A stretch of 64,000 nucleotides of DNA, from positions 1 through 64,000 of the IMG/VR virus record IMGVR_UViG_3300018080_000001; one strand, 5' to 3'. Each line of letters begins with the position of its first letter. The stretch's first letter is position 1. Shown here in pieces: positions 21,647 through 30,968 of this stretch. A model generated the notes under the pieces. The model saw nothing but the letters and a program-made list of their open reading frames with translations. It made no database searches and was not told the DNA's origin. Source of the stretch: a virus. The translations under genes were made by a program, and so were the position numbers.

Positions 21647-22162
21647 CTATTCGTTTTTATCAACATTTTTAGGAGGTCTTCCACGCTTCTTTTTAGGTTT
21701 TTCCGTAACTTTAGTATCTGAAGCAGGAATTGACTTACGCTCTTCTTTAACTTCTGTTTCCGGTTCAACTTTTGTTTCAACTTCAGGTTCAATTTCTTTT
21801 TTTACTTCAACTTCAACAACAGGCTCTACTTTATCTTCTACTTTATCTTCTACTTTATCTTCTACTTTATCTTCTTTTATGTCAACTTTATCTTCTTTTT
21901 TATCATATTTTTCTATATAATAAATTATACCACGGTCCCTTAATGCTCTTACTTCAGGATTAACCCTTAACTCTTCAATAGACAAACCAGTTCTTTCAAC
22001 CAACTCAACATAATCAGATGGCGTTCTGAGTGTTATCTTGATTTGTGCGGTCTTCGCCGCTTTACGCCGTTTATGCGCAGGCATATCTTCTAGATTTACT
22101 GGGATAAACACTGTAAAAGAAAGTGCACCCTTTGTATTGTTGTGAACTTCGAAACTATCCAT
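21647..22162 (-). CDS. protein with EDKV repeats and AT-hook-like tail
   Basis: 171 residues from MDSFEVHNNTKGALSFTV (GGAGG 5 nt upstream). Residues 1-85 form a compact alpha/beta part; then tetrapeptide repeats EDKVEDKVEDKV from 12-bp DNA units (about 21832-21890), a Glu/Val/Pro stretch, and KKKRGRPPKN at the end, a canonical AT-hook (RGRP) for minor-groove DNA binding. May bind phage DNA or link it to the virion. Confidence 0.65.
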   Translation of the reverse strand: MDSFEVHNNTKGALSFTVFIPVNLEDMPAHKRRKAAKTAQIKITLRTPSDYVELVERTGLSIEELRVNPEVRALRDRGIIYYIEKYDKKEDKVDIKEDKVEDKVEDKVEDKVEPVVEVEVKKEIEPEVETKVEPETEVKEERKSIPASDTKVTEKPKKKRGRPPKNVDKNE

Positions 22163-22173
22163 AAATTCCTCCA

Positions 22174-24531
22174 TTACCTAAAAAGAGCGGTAAGACCTTT
22201 ATTCTTTACACCAAATAACTCTTCCGCCTCTGGAATAGTCATTCCCGCTTCTGCCACAAGTCTTCGAGTCAATTCTTCTGATTTTGCCGTCACTAATTGA
22301 TGCGTATTAGAAGCATTGATAGGCATCTGCTGCACTTCTTCCAATATTTTAAACGCCTTTGATTCTGGAGTTTCACCTTCCACATCCCCGACTTCCGGTA
22401 CAACCGGAGCGGCCTCAGCAACAGGATCAGCAACAGGATCAGCAACAGGTGCAGTCTGCTGCTCTACCATTTGAGCTTCTACAATTTTCAGCATCTTATC
22501 CATACTGGAAACTACGGGTGGAAGATTTTCTTCCGGAGCTGGAACCGGCTCTTTTGGAGTAGATACCGGTGTTTTCGGCTTCTCTATAGGTTTATCCCCC
22601 GCAGCAGGCATAGGCTTTTTTAGCTTAAGCTGAAGAATACCTTCCTTTTGCTTATCATCCATACCCTTAATATCTTCATCCGTCCACCCAAGGGCTTTAA
22701 CCCCCTCATTACCTGTACCAGGCTTCAAACCCTGTTGAGTAGGAGCAGCAGGGGCACCTGGCTGTGCCGTAGTGGGCGCAGCTGGTTCAGCGGGTGCTGG
22801 CGCAGCAGGAGCTGCTGCTGCGGGTTCTTGTGGCGCAGGAGCAGTCTGTGATGACTTAGAACCCATAATACCCTGCATAGGCGCAGCAAAAGGAATTTCA
22901 AACCACTGTGTGCCATCATGAGACGTAAAAGTACTTACGTTACCTTCGTATTCATATTGATCTATTAATTCTTTAGTTTCTGGTGTTACAGGAATATATA
23001 AATCTGATTCGTGGGTCTCCATGGGAATACCTAATTCCTGTACCACGTTATAAATATCAGATTGCGCTTTTTTTTCTTTGTCTTTTTTGTCTTTTTTGTC
23101 TTTTTTCTTGGGTGCTTTCTCTGTTACATCATCTTCCGTAAGTTCTTTACCATAATCACCGAAATACTTGGTATAGTAATCTTTTGCGTCGTCATCAACA
23201 GCTTCTATGTCACTCTCAGCTTCAGCACTGGCATCTTTTTCCGCTCTAAAAGCCGCTGTCCCATCATCTTCTTCTAAATACCCTACCCCTTGAGCTTCCA
23301 TCATGGGCTCTGCTTTAAAAGCAGACCAGTCTACGTCCTCTCCACCAAAAGCACGAGTCAAAGCGTGTAGTTCTTCTGCGGACTCAGCTTCGATATCTCT
23401 GTCATAAGCACCACCGTCATTCCACTTCTCGCGAAGACGCACAGATTGCTTACCCTTTTGTTCTTTTTTAATATCCCAGGCTGCCGCCCACGGGTTATCT
23501 ACGTTTGGATCTTCCTTTAACTCTTTAACAACATGCTCTAATCCCGGGGGTGAAACAGCCTCAACATTATTCCCGGCACACTCTTGCGCCGACTCTTTGT
23601 CATCATATTGTGCCAATACATTAAGAGCTTGTGTAGCACACCACTTATCCTCGTCCATAATATTTTCTAGTAATTCAGCAGAAGGTCTTTTTTTGTAGTA
23701 ATCTGCATATATTTCTTTAGCGGTAGGTTCTTTATCAATAAAAGTATCTATAATTTTACCCTTTATGTTATATTCTCTTTCGTTAAAATCTTCTGCACCG
23801 GATATTTCTTCTAGATATGACTTTGCTTCCTCTTCAGTATCAAAAATTTCCCAATCAGTTTGATCTAAATAACCCGGAGCTGACAACTGCGCACCATAGC
23901 CCTGCACCAGTTCGCTGACTTGACCCCCTGCAACTATCGCAGGATCACTTTTATACTCTCCCGGCACCCAATAAGATTCTCCATACTCGTCCTCTACTCG
24001 TGCCCATTCCCCATATACTATTTGTGGCTGCATGAATTGAGCTACCTTAGCACCTTCATCAATCTTCGAATCAACTGTACTAGAATCAGGACCTAAATTA
24101 GTATCCGTCATCTTTCCTTCAGGTGCTACATGTTGATTAATTTCTGGAGCTTTTAAGTGCTTATCCCTTGTTGTACTATCCGGTCCAAGAGGATTCTGTG
24201 GTACTGCTACATCATCTTTCGGTGCACTATAATCTTCGGGTGTAGAAATATCCTTTGAAGAACTATCAGGACCCAAAACATTTTTAGGAACCTTTACAGC
24301 ATCCGAAGGCGGTCCTTTAACTTCCGGAATCGGCATCTCTGACTTTTTACAGAAATCAGCTGTTATATGATCAATACTAGATAGTCCTGTAATATAGCCA
24401 TCACCTTCGGGTGGCCACATAACCACAGAATCATTAGCATCTATATAAATAGACCAACCATTTGAAGCCGTTACTGTCTTATCCGCTAAAATAGCAGCTT
24501 TAACCTCATCCATATTATATTGTCTGCTCAT
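22174..24531 (-). CDS. large multidomain structural-type protein
   Basis: 785 residues. N-terminal alpha/beta segment (1-60); three spaced linker repeats of LGPDSSx (about 86, 113 and 146); YGEWARVEDEYGESYWVPGE (about 172) and TDWEIFDTEEEAKSYLEE (about 226), modules typical of large-phage virion proteins; YYTKYFGDYGKELTED (about 451), shared in pattern with 25497-26321; lysine-rich KKDKKDKKDK; Pro/Ala-rich hinge; helical C-terminus. Probably a virion or prohead-core protein. No catalytic motif. Confidence 0.6.
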   Translation of the reverse strand: MSRQYNMDEVKAAILADKTVTASNGWSIYIDANDSVVMWPPEGDGYITGLSSIDHITADFCKKSEMPIPEVKGPPSDAVKVPKNVLGPDSSSKDISTPEDYSAPKDDVAVPQNPLGPDSTTRDKHLKAPEINQHVAPEGKMTDTNLGPDSSTVDSKIDEGAKVAQFMQPQIVYGEWARVEDEYGESYWVPGEYKSDPAIVAGGQVSELVQGYGAQLSAPGYLDQTDWEIFDTEEEAKSYLEEISGAEDFNEREYNIKGKIIDTFIDKEPTAKEIYADYYKKRPSAELLENIMDEDKWCATQALNVLAQYDDKESAQECAGNNVEAVSPPGLEHVVKELKEDPNVDNPWAAAWDIKKEQKGKQSVRLREKWNDGGAYDRDIEAESAEELHALTRAFGGEDVDWSAFKAEPMMEAQGVGYLEEDDGTAAFRAEKDASAEAESDIEAVDDDAKDYYTKYFGDYGKELTEDDVTEKAPKKKDKKDKKDKEKKAQSDIYNVVQELGIPMETHESDLYIPVTPETKELIDQYEYEGNVSTFTSHDGTQWFEIPFAAPMQGIMGSKSSQTAPAPQEPAAAAPAAPAPAEPAAPTTAQPGAPAAPTQQGLKPGTGNEGVKALGWTDEDIKGMDDKQKEGILQLKLKKPMPAAGDKPIEKPKTPVSTPKEPVPAPEENLPPVVSSMDKMLKIVEAQMVEQQTAPVADPVADPVAEAAPVVPEVGDVEGETPESKAFKILEEVQQMPINASNTHQLVTAKSEELTRRLVAEAGMTIPEAEELFGVKNKGLTALFR

Positions 24532-24564
24532 TGTCGTTTCCTTTTGTCTTGACAGTACAAGCTC

Positions 24565-25176
24565 TTAATCCCCATTAATCAAAGACAAAATAAAATTTCG
24601 CGCTTTTATACAATGGGGTTGATTTCGATCCAGACCATGATCAACAATTACTCTATTATAATCTTCTTGACTATTTATCTTAGAAGCAATCCGCATTAAA
24701 TCCGAAAGTGGTAAAGTTGAATAACCCTTTTTACCTATTTCATCTATAACTGAACCAACAATTGAACGGGGATAATTTCTAGTATAATAAGTTTTAATCT
24801 CTTCAAAAGCTCTTACATTTATATTCGACTCTCTATCTTTTTTCCATTTTTTCTCTAATAAACCTTGAAGAGCTTTTAAACCAATATCCTTTTTATTATC
24901 CGCCGCATTGGCCTTAACAATTTGCAATGCATTGAACACAGAATTAACGGGAAGACCTTCATTCGTAGGTTTATTTTCATTGTCAAGAACTTTAGATAAA
25001 ATAGATCGTACTTCATTCACTACAGCAGGATCTTCCCTATATTTACCCCCGTACTTTATATCATAGTCCTTCTTCTTAGCAGCTTTTTCCCCATAATCAT
25101 TATATAAACGACCTACGTTTATATCCGGAATAGATTTCTGAGAAAGATTTGCCAGATCTTGTTTGATATTTCGCAT
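24565..25176 (-). CDS. hypothetical helical protein
   Basis: 203 residues from MRNIKQDLANLSQKSI (AAGGAG 7 nt upstream). Lys/Asp/Asn-rich, helical, ends NFILSLINGD. No known domain; lies among probable structural genes. Confidence 0.55.
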   Translation of the reverse strand: MRNIKQDLANLSQKSIPDINVGRLYNDYGEKAAKKKDYDIKYGGKYREDPAVVNEVRSILSKVLDNENKPTNEGLPVNSVFNALQIVKANAADNKKDIGLKALQGLLEKKWKKDRESNINVRAFEEIKTYYTRNYPRSIVGSVIDEIGKKGYSTLPLSDLMRIASKINSQEDYNRVIVDHGLDRNQPHCIKARNFILSLINGD

Positions 25177-25245
25177 TTCAAATCTCCTTAACAAGTACTC
25201 AACAAATTCTAACACTAACGATTATGTAAAATCTAAAGACAAAAC

Positions 25246-25491
25246 CTAATCGTTTATTATATCTCTGAGAAAAAATTCTTCCGTGCACTTACTGCATTTC
25301 ACTACCAATGGAATTGAGCCGAATACTATGTTTAACATATTGGCACAAGCCGGACAAATAATTTCTTCGCAGTCTTCGTCCTTCCTGCAATCCTCGTCAA
25401 ACAGCATTTTTGTAAACTCTGAATTTTTTTGTCTCTGTAAATCAGTATGATTTATATCGCGGTATGCGCTATGTTCGAAATCGGACAACAT
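25246..25491 (-). CDS. zinc-ribbon protein
   Basis: 81 residues. CPACANML (about 46-53) and CSKCTEEF (about 67-74) make a C4 ribbon; the N-terminus is polar with Cys-Asp-Glu runs (DCRKDEDCEE). Function unknown. Confidence 0.6.
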   Translation of the reverse strand: MLSDFEHSAYRDINHTDLQRQKNSEFTKMLFDEDCRKDEDCEEIICPACANMLNIVFGSIPLVVKCSKCTEEFFLRDIIND

Positions 25492-25496
25492 TTAAA

Positions 25497-26321
25497 TCAA
25501 TCATTGGCAGGGGAAATCATCTTGGGAACAACACTAACCCAGTCCTCTCCGTACTTTCCGTAGTATGAGGACCAATACTCAGCAGCAGCCTCATCAACTC
25601 CGTGTTTCTTTAGCCACATTCGAGCCGCATCCGCACGTACACGTTTTTTAACTTCTCGGACAAGTTCCTTACCAAAAGGCCCTGCGTACATCTGCCAATA
25701 TTGTCTAGCTGCCTCGTCCACTGCCAATTTTCTGCTCTCAGGATCTCTGTACTCATCTATAATATTGGACAGGTCAATAGCAACTTTACCGTACTTAGTA
25801 AGAGCTTCTTTTTTATACCCGCGCTTAACTAAATCAAAAGCCGCTTTCATATTCGCATCAACAGTACCAAGATTGTATACTATCTCCGCTGCAACCAAGT
25901 ACGGAATATTAAGATACTTAGACGCAGTTCTCGTACGAACACCGTATGTGATATTCTTCCTAATATCATCTATGTATTCAGCACCAAATGCACGTCGTAG
26001 TTCATCCCAATTATAAATTTTTGGACAAGCCTTTAAATTAACTTTATTTGCTACAATATTAAATCTATTAGCGATAGAATTCGGAATAGAATTAGTTAAC
26101 GTAGCATCATCAACCAAAGATGCTCCGAATAAACCCCAATAGGCAGCGCTAATATTCTTTCGTTCTACACCATTAGACGATTTTTTAGACATAACATCAC
26201 CCTCAGATCTTTTACGTTTAATACGCAAATTACCCGACTCACCGTCCTTACTCATTTCCCAAAGATGGTGCGCTCTTGTTCGTCTCGCTTCTAGTTTTCT
26301 TTTTCTTTCTAAACTATTCAT
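25497..26321 (-). CDS. protein with YW-x3-Y-x-G-x-YG repeats, probable virion-associated
   Basis: 274 residues. Basic N-terminus (RKRKLEARRTRAHH); helical centre; two C-terminal copies of a motif, DEAARQYWQMYAGPFGKELV (about 207) and DEAAAEYWSSYYGKYGEDWV (about 247), separated by a basic helix. A third copy occurs in 22174-24531, pointing to a common binding partner. A second ATG at codon 43 (MSKKSSNG) is possible. Confidence 0.6.
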   Translation of the reverse strand: MNSLERKRKLEARRTRAHHLWEMSKDGESGNLRIKRKRSEGDVMSKKSSNGVERKNISAAYWGLFGASLVDDATLTNSIPNSIANRFNIVANKVNLKACPKIYNWDELRRAFGAEYIDDIRKNITYGVRTRTASKYLNIPYLVAAEIVYNLGTVDANMKAAFDLVKRGYKKEALTKYGKVAIDLSNIIDEYRDPESRKLAVDEAARQYWQMYAGPFGKELVREVKKRVRADAARMWLKKHGVDEAAAEYWSSYYGKYGEDWVSVVPKMISPAND

Positions 26322-26344
26322 TTTTTTACCCGTTTCCCCCTATC

Positions 26345-26659
26345 CTAATAATAGTAAGGATTTTCTGTATTATAAGTATCCCCGTATCCATATTCTGTTT
26401 TCTGCTGTTGCTGCGCTTTTTCCTCACGCTTATCTTTCAACCAACTTTGCAATAGCTTTACTATAGTAGTCAATTTCCAGTCCAACGTCAACAAAGCAAC
26501 AGTCTCAAGACTCTTTAACGCCCCGTCAAGCATATTCTCCCACATAGAATTATCTAAAGGATTCTGTTGGGATTTTTTCCGTTTCAAAGATCTAAGAAGA
26601 CTTGGAACACCTATCCCTTTAGCCAATTTTTTAAGGTATTCTGTTTCTTCTCTCGTCAT
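26345..26659 (-). CDS. hypothetical protein
   Basis: 104 residues, MTREETEYLKKLAKGIG. Basic N-terminal helix, an amphipathic helix (LETVALLTLDWKLTTIVKLL) and a Gln/Tyr-rich tail (QQQQKTEYGYG, ending NPYYY). Possibly peripheral or structural; no family recognised. The gap 26660-26740 is AT-rich without a clear signal. Confidence 0.5.
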   Translation of the reverse strand: MTREETEYLKKLAKGIGVPSLLRSLKRKKSQQNPLDNSMWENMLDGALKSLETVALLTLDWKLTTIVKLLQSWLKDKREEKAQQQQKTEYGYGDTYNTENPYYY

Positions 26660-26740
26660 TAAACAACACTATAATACATATAAATTTGGAAATTTAAATT
26701 TTGTATAAAAATATCAATTAACAAAATTTTTATTAAAATA

Positions 26741-27346
26741 CTAGGTAATATCAAAATAAATAGGCTTTACATCAATTTTATATAAAACACCTTCAAAATA
26801 AATAGGTTTCCAAAAATATATAGGATCAACTTTCTCTGATTTCTTATATAAAATAGTTTTATTGTATATAGTCTTATTTAATATTTTAGATACTAATTTA
26901 ATAGGAGCATTTGTCATCATATAGTCTTTACCCAGCTCATTTATACACGCGCAGTACCTTTTATCTTTTACCTTTTTAAGTATATAATCAGGTCTACTGT
27001 ATGGAGCACCTTTTATATTAACTAAGTAGCATCTTTCAGATCTGCATATATAGTCCCTCCTAAATTCTTGAAATGAAACTCCAAAATATTTTTTTATCCA
27101 ATGGTAGACTGTTACGAAAGAAACCCCTATATAATCCGCCATATTATTTGCGGAATTAAATAAACGTGCATCCATTATAATATCTTTTATAGGTTTTTCG
27201 TGATCTACTTGAGTATTTAGCACATAACTAGAATGTTCTTTTCGGCATTCTCTGCAAAATACATAATTAAGGTCCTCTTCATCTTCAACAACTATAAAAA
27301 AGCAATTACTACAATAAGGCGTACGGCATTCAACAAAAGACCTCAT
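26741..27346 (-). CDS. zinc-ribbon HTH protein with PIYF motifs
   Basis: 201 residues. CSNCFFIVVEDEE (12-24) and CRECRKEH (31-38) form a ribbon; residues 62-95 (FNSANNMADYIGVSFVTVYH) are an HTH of the AraC/homeodomain-like type. The C-terminus carries three P-I-Y-F motifs (DPIYFWK, KPIYFEG, KPIYFDI), also present in 28497-28976 and 46541-47572. Probably a DNA-binding regulator. Confidence 0.6.
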   Translation of the reverse strand: MRSFVECRTPYCSNCFFIVVEDEEDLNYVFCRECRKEHSSYVLNTQVDHEKPIKDIIMDARLFNSANNMADYIGVSFVTVYHWIKKYFGVSFQEFRRDYICRSERCYLVNIKGAPYSRPDYILKKVKDKRYCACINELGKDYMMTNAPIKLVSKILNKTIYNKTILYKKSEKVDPIYFWKPIYFEGVLYKIDVKPIYFDIT

Positions 27347-27355
27347 TTTTTAACC

Positions 27356-28564
27356 TTAAATCCAATTTACATGTTCTACCATACTCTCATAAATTTTATC
27401 ACTGTCTTCAAGACCAATATCAAAAAAATCTACATAGGATTTAACCAAAGTCTTCTGCAACGCATCTTGGAATATATGGCCCTTTAGTTTATCTAGAGCT
27501 TCCTCTTCATTTTGTGCGCCTAATGAATTAAATGCTTTTTTCCTATCACCTTCCGTAGACTTTATCTGATCCTCTAGTGCACGGATAGCAGCATTATCTA
27601 ACCATTTTTGCGGGAATAAAGGCACTCTTACATTCTGTGCTATCTTATCCAAGATGTGATCTGCTGCCATTCTCTTTTTTAAATCTTCCATACCTTTCTT
27701 ATGCTTCGTAACAAAGTCTTCTCGCATTGCAGCTAAACTATCAAAATTAGCGTCTTTTGCTAGATCATCATTTAATTCTGGATAGTTTATAAACTTTACT
27801 CCGTGTATCTTTACTTGGGCGTCCACTGTTCTATCCGCGTCCACATAAGAAATCTCAAACAGATCTCCCTTTTTCTTCCCCACAATAGAAGAAACAAACT
27901 CTGCAATTTCATATTCCCGTAGATTTATCCATTGCATCCTAACAGATGCCGGAGTATAAGGATTTCCATCTACTGTAGCAGTTATATCAACCTGTACATG
28001 ATGATCATCTCTAATTTCAGTGTCTTCGTCGCAGTCTTTAGTAGTAGCGTGCGCTGATTTAATACTCTTACAATATTTCTCCCACTCCATTTCCAATATA
28101 TTTCCTTGCGTAGGATCTTTAAGTTCCCAATTTTTATCTATATCAGATATATCAACTTTTGGCACATTATAATAGATGACTACGAGTACAGGATTCTTAT
28201 CCGGTTCAAAATTATAAAGGTCAAAACCTTCTATAAACATAACGTTATCCATTTTATCTAAAAACCATTCAACAATCACATCACCATATAATTTCTTCAG
28301 ACCTATATTATTCTCAGCAATCTTCTTAGCACTAGACGCTTTACCTCCTTTAGACTTTTTACCCTTTATCTTAAACTTATGCGCAATAGCAAAACCATGC
28401 TCATCCCAAAAAGTATCAAACATCTCCCGAAATTCTTGGTACGATAAATTTTCGAATACAGCTCTAAATGGCTGCGCCATTGGATCTACAGTAAGTCTAT
28501 AATCTCCACCACGCATATCTTCGGATTGAGAATTCAGTTCTTGGTTCTCCGCTGTAGTTGACAT
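27356..28564 (-). CDS. trigger-factor-like chaperone
   Basis: 402 residues, close to the length of bacterial trigger factor. Residues 40-150 resemble the ribosome-binding domain (a helix, a basic K-rich loop at 64-80 where the GFRxGKxP signature would be, then VPKVDISDID). Residues 185-257 resemble the FKBP-type insert, probably inactive. Residues 257-402 match the C-terminal chaperone arms best (NYPELNDDLAKD, then FDSLAAMREDF, ILDKIAQNVRVPLFPQKWLD). It would fold phage or host proteins. The 5' end overlaps the RusA gene by 68 nt, and AAGGAG abuts the ATG, so a later start is possible. Confidence 0.7.
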   Translation of the reverse strand: MSTTAENQELNSQSEDMRGGDYRLTVDPMAQPFRAVFENLSYQEFREMFDTFWDEHGFAIAHKFKIKGKKSKGGKASSAKKIAENNIGLKKLYGDVIVEWFLDKMDNVMFIEGFDLYNFEPDKNPVLVVIYYNVPKVDISDIDKNWELKDPTQGNILEMEWEKYCKSIKSAHATTKDCDEDTEIRDDHHVQVDITATVDGNPYTPASVRMQWINLREYEIAEFVSSIVGKKKGDLFEISYVDADRTVDAQVKIHGVKFINYPELNDDLAKDANFDSLAAMREDFVTKHKKGMEDLKKRMAADHILDKIAQNVRVPLFPQKWLDNAAIRALEDQIKSTEGDRKKAFNSLGAQNEEEALDKLKGHIFQDALQKTLVKSYVDFFDIGLEDSDKIYESMVEHVNWI

Positions 28565-28976
28565 CTCCTTTTATAACCTTTCTACTAGTCTCTTTCCTCA
28601 CTAGTTTGTCATCTTTTAAAATGCTAGCAATACGTCTTTTACTTTTTTTATCTATTATCCCCTGTGCTGCATCCAGAACAATAGCCGGAAGATTATCTAA
28701 ATCTGGTTCATGTTGTTTCTCTAAATAAAAAATGAAATTAACCTCTATAAAATAATCTATAGGCTTATATAAACCAATTTTCTTATATTGTCTATATAGT
28801 TCTATAGAAATTCTATTTCTTTCTTGATCCATTTTTTTAGTATGACCTATAAAACTTATATACTTATTGCCTCTCTTTTTCTTATATATATTTAAGTTAT
28901 TTTTCTGCACTATAGGTTTACCGTATATAATAAAATTTAAGTAATTATCAAAATAAATAGGCTCTACAGATCCCAT
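28497..28976 (-). CDS. RusA-like Holliday junction resolvase
   Basis: 159 residues. EPDLDNLPAIVLDAAQGI (about 95-112) with the two acidic residues of the RusA active site (D-x-D/N, followed by DAAQG) and IASILKDDKLV (about 121-131) match the RusA fold, which cleaves four-way junctions. The N-terminus carries EPIYF. Length fits the family (about 120-160). It sits between an exonuclease and a chaperone gene. Confidence 0.7.
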   Translation of the reverse strand: MGSVEPIYFDNYLNFIIYGKPIVQKNNLNIYKKKRGNKYISFIGHTKKMDQERNRISIELYRQYKKIGLYKPIDYFIEVNFIFYLEKQHEPDLDNLPAIVLDAAQGIIDKKSKRRIASILKDDKLVRKETSRKVIKGDVNYSGEPRTEFSIRRYAWWRL

Positions 28977-29488
28977 TGCTCCACTTTTCTTAAATAATCA
29001 TAGGTTTCTTTCACCCATCGTGCATCTTCCAAAGCATTGTGCTGGCCTGACTTTTGATCAGGAACTGAGATATTTTCCATATGGTATATTAGTTGCCTTA
29101 CATCCAACGTGTACATCGGCATTCCTTTTGGAAGATCTACCATGCGACCAAATAACCAACTCATAAGCACATGATCATAGTCACAGTAATAACCCCATAA
29201 CTCAACAGGATCGTCTTCAGAAGGATTTAAAAAAGAAAATATCTCATTTCTTATAGTATCTTCTTTCTTCCAAATATTGTTTGAACTTTTATCGGGCAAA
29301 ATAGGAATAACATTACCCTTTACCCAAGAATTTGCCTTTCTCAAATCAGCATCAGAATTACAAGCATAGAATTCTCTACCCTCTTCGCTTATGACACCAA
29401 TACTAATAAGCTGTAAAAATCCAGGTTTCTCCATGAATTCACAATCATAGAAAAACTTCCTTTTGTTTGAAAAATTTATGTTTTTCAT
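28964..29488 (-). CDS. DEDDh 3'-5' exonuclease
   Basis: 174 residues. FYDCEF (13-18) gives Asp15 and Glu17; GYYCDYDHVLMSW (about 108-120) gives the third acidic site; HNALEDARW (about 154-162) gives the His and last Asp of the DEDDh family (oligoribonuclease / RNase T-like, or phage polyadenylate-specific exoribonuclease AS type). It could degrade RNA or process DNA ends. Overlaps the resolvase by 13 nt. Confidence 0.75.
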   Translation of the reverse strand: MKNINFSNKRKFFYDCEFMEKPGFLQLISIGVISEEGREFYACNSDADLRKANSWVKGNVIPILPDKSSNNIWKKEDTIRNEIFSFLNPSEDDPVELWGYYCDYDHVLMSWLFGRMVDLPKGMPMYTLDVRQLIYHMENISVPDQKSGQHNALEDARWVKETYDYLRKVEQWDL

Positions 29489-29518
29489 TTTATTTCTCCT
29501 AATTTAAAAAAATAGATT

Positions 29519-29911
29519 TTACTGTACTTCTCTATATCTATCACCTTCTATCACTCTGTATATAGTTTCACGAGAAACACCATATAATGTAGCAAGTTTT
29601 CTCATATCTACATGAAAACACCCGCAACTTTCTTCAGCTTTCTTTGCAATAGCTCTTATAGCTTTAATATCGTCTTCCGTCAATTTAGATTTATAATGAT
29701 TTGTACCTCTAGAACTATTTGATATTCTTTTATCTTTTATATTTTTTTCTAAAAACTTATTTGTTATTTTTTTATGAGTGCGCCCACTCTTAATATAAGA
29801 TATAGCATTTAAACTTACACCATAGTATAAAGCTAAATCTTTTAACTTAGATCCTTTATTCAAAGACTTACAAATATTTATTACATCTTCATCAGTTAAT
29901 TTACGCGACAT
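29519..29911 (-). CDS. double-HTH DNA-binding protein, copy 1
   Basis: 130 residues. Two HTH units: LKDLALYYGVSLNAISYI (about 22-39) and RKLATLYGVSRETIYRVI (about 105-122), each preceded by an L-[TS]-E-[DE] helix. The halves resemble the HTH modules attached to homing endonucleases, but there is no nuclease domain. Tandem paralogue of 29933-30313. Probable regulator. Confidence 0.65.
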   Translation of the reverse strand: MSRKLTDEDVINICKSLNKGSKLKDLALYYGVSLNAISYIKSGRTHKKITNKFLEKNIKDKRISNSSRGTNHYKSKLTEDDIKAIRAIAKKAEESCGCFHVDMRKLATLYGVSRETIYRVIEGDRYREVQ

Positions 29912-29932
29912 AGCTTTAACCTACTATTCCCA

Positions 29933-30313
29933 TTATAATAAGTCTTTATAAGATTTATTATGTTTTAAATTAGTTATAACAGAAGAAGAAACACCGTATT
30001 GCTCTGCTATACAAGATAAATTCACCAAATATAACCCACCATCTTCTATTTCTTTAATTTTATTACGTATATGTTTTACTTCCTCTTCCGATAATTTAGA
30101 ATTGTGGTGTCTTTCACCTCTAGTATTTTTTATCCTTTCCTTCAAATATTTTTCTCCAATATCTTTATACATCTTTTTTGTTGCTATAAGAGAGATGGTC
30201 GTCATAGTCACACCATAATACAAAGCTAAATCCTTTAATTTAGCTCCTTTATTTAAAGCTTTACAAATAGCTATCACATCTTCTTCCGACAATTTTTTAT
30301 TACATTTCGACAT
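29933..30313 (-). CDS. double-HTH DNA-binding protein, copy 2
   Basis: 126 residues, paralogous to 29519-29911 along its length: KLSEEDVIAICKALNKGAKL, LKDLALYYGVTMTTISLI (about 23-40) and IAEQYGVSSSVITNL (about 104-118). A local tandem duplication. Target unknown. Confidence 0.65.
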   Translation of the reverse strand: MSKCNKKLSEEDVIAICKALNKGAKLKDLALYYGVTMTTISLIATKKMYKDIGEKYLKERIKNTRGERHHNSKLSEEEVKHIRNKIKEIEDGGLYLVNLSCIAEQYGVSSSVITNLKHNKSYKDLL

Positions 30314-30315
30314 TT

Positions 30316-30576
30316 TTACTTACATGTCATGCTATTTATTATAGCGCACACAGCTTCATCACCTTTCATCCAAAGTTTATCCATTATATAGTCTCTCTCA
30401 ATAGGACCTCTACTAAACAAATCCCTTACATAACAATTAGAATACTTTCCACTCAACAATATAATGTCATTGTCCCGTACTTCATACTTTACCTTGTCGG
30501 GTTTATAATGTATGCGCTGCGCTTCTTCAGATGCTTTCTCTTTCTTAAGCATCATCTTTTGTTGTTTATTTGGCAC
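30316..30576 (-). CDS. hypothetical protein (GTG start)
   Basis: 86 residues; GTG start with AAAGGT upstream. Lys/Glu-rich N-terminus, then a small alpha/beta region. It overlaps the upstream gene by 11 nt and lies between recombination genes and HTH genes. No family recognised. Confidence 0.5.
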   Translation of the reverse strand: MPNKQQKMMLKKEKASEEAQRIHYKPDKVKYEVRDNDIILLSGKYSNCYVRDLFSRGPIERDYIMDKLWMKGDEAVCAIINSMTCK

Positions 30577-30967
30577 TGTTTACCTTTATTAGGTCTTCAT
30601 GACTGGGGATAGCTATACCCGCATCCTGTGCATTACAGTACTCTAGCATCTTCTTATATTTATCTAAAATGGGATTTTCTTCCTCTAAAATACAAAACAT
30701 ACTAGACTTAACCATTAATTCATCTAAAATGGATACAGACATAAGAATCTTCCTAAACATAAGATCCATTGAACTTATCTCTCCCGTACGTGGATCTTGA
30801 TTAATTGATTCTCCCAATAACAAAGGTTTTTCCAAAATAAAATCAAAACCCTTTTTAGATAAAACTTTTCCAACTAATAGCTTACCTTCAACAGAAACTA
30901 AAAGAAATTGTCCGGGATATGCATTTCTTTCTAACTCCACCTCAAGGCATTCTCGCGATTTATTCAT
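30566..30967 (-). CDS. hypothetical protein near SbcC
   Basis: 133 residues. Residues 16-60 (YPGQFLLVSVEGKLLVGKVL) look like a small beta-barrel, followed by helices. It starts 1 nt after the SbcC gene. Unknown family; could assist the SbcCD complex by position. Confidence 0.55.
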   Translation of the reverse strand: MNKSRECLEVELERNAYPGQFLLVSVEGKLLVGKVLSKKGFDFILEKPLLLGESINQDPRTGEISSMDLMFRKILMSVSILDELMVKSSMFCILEEENPILDKYKKMLEYCNAQDAGIAIPSHEDLIKVNSAK

Positions 30968-30968
30968 T

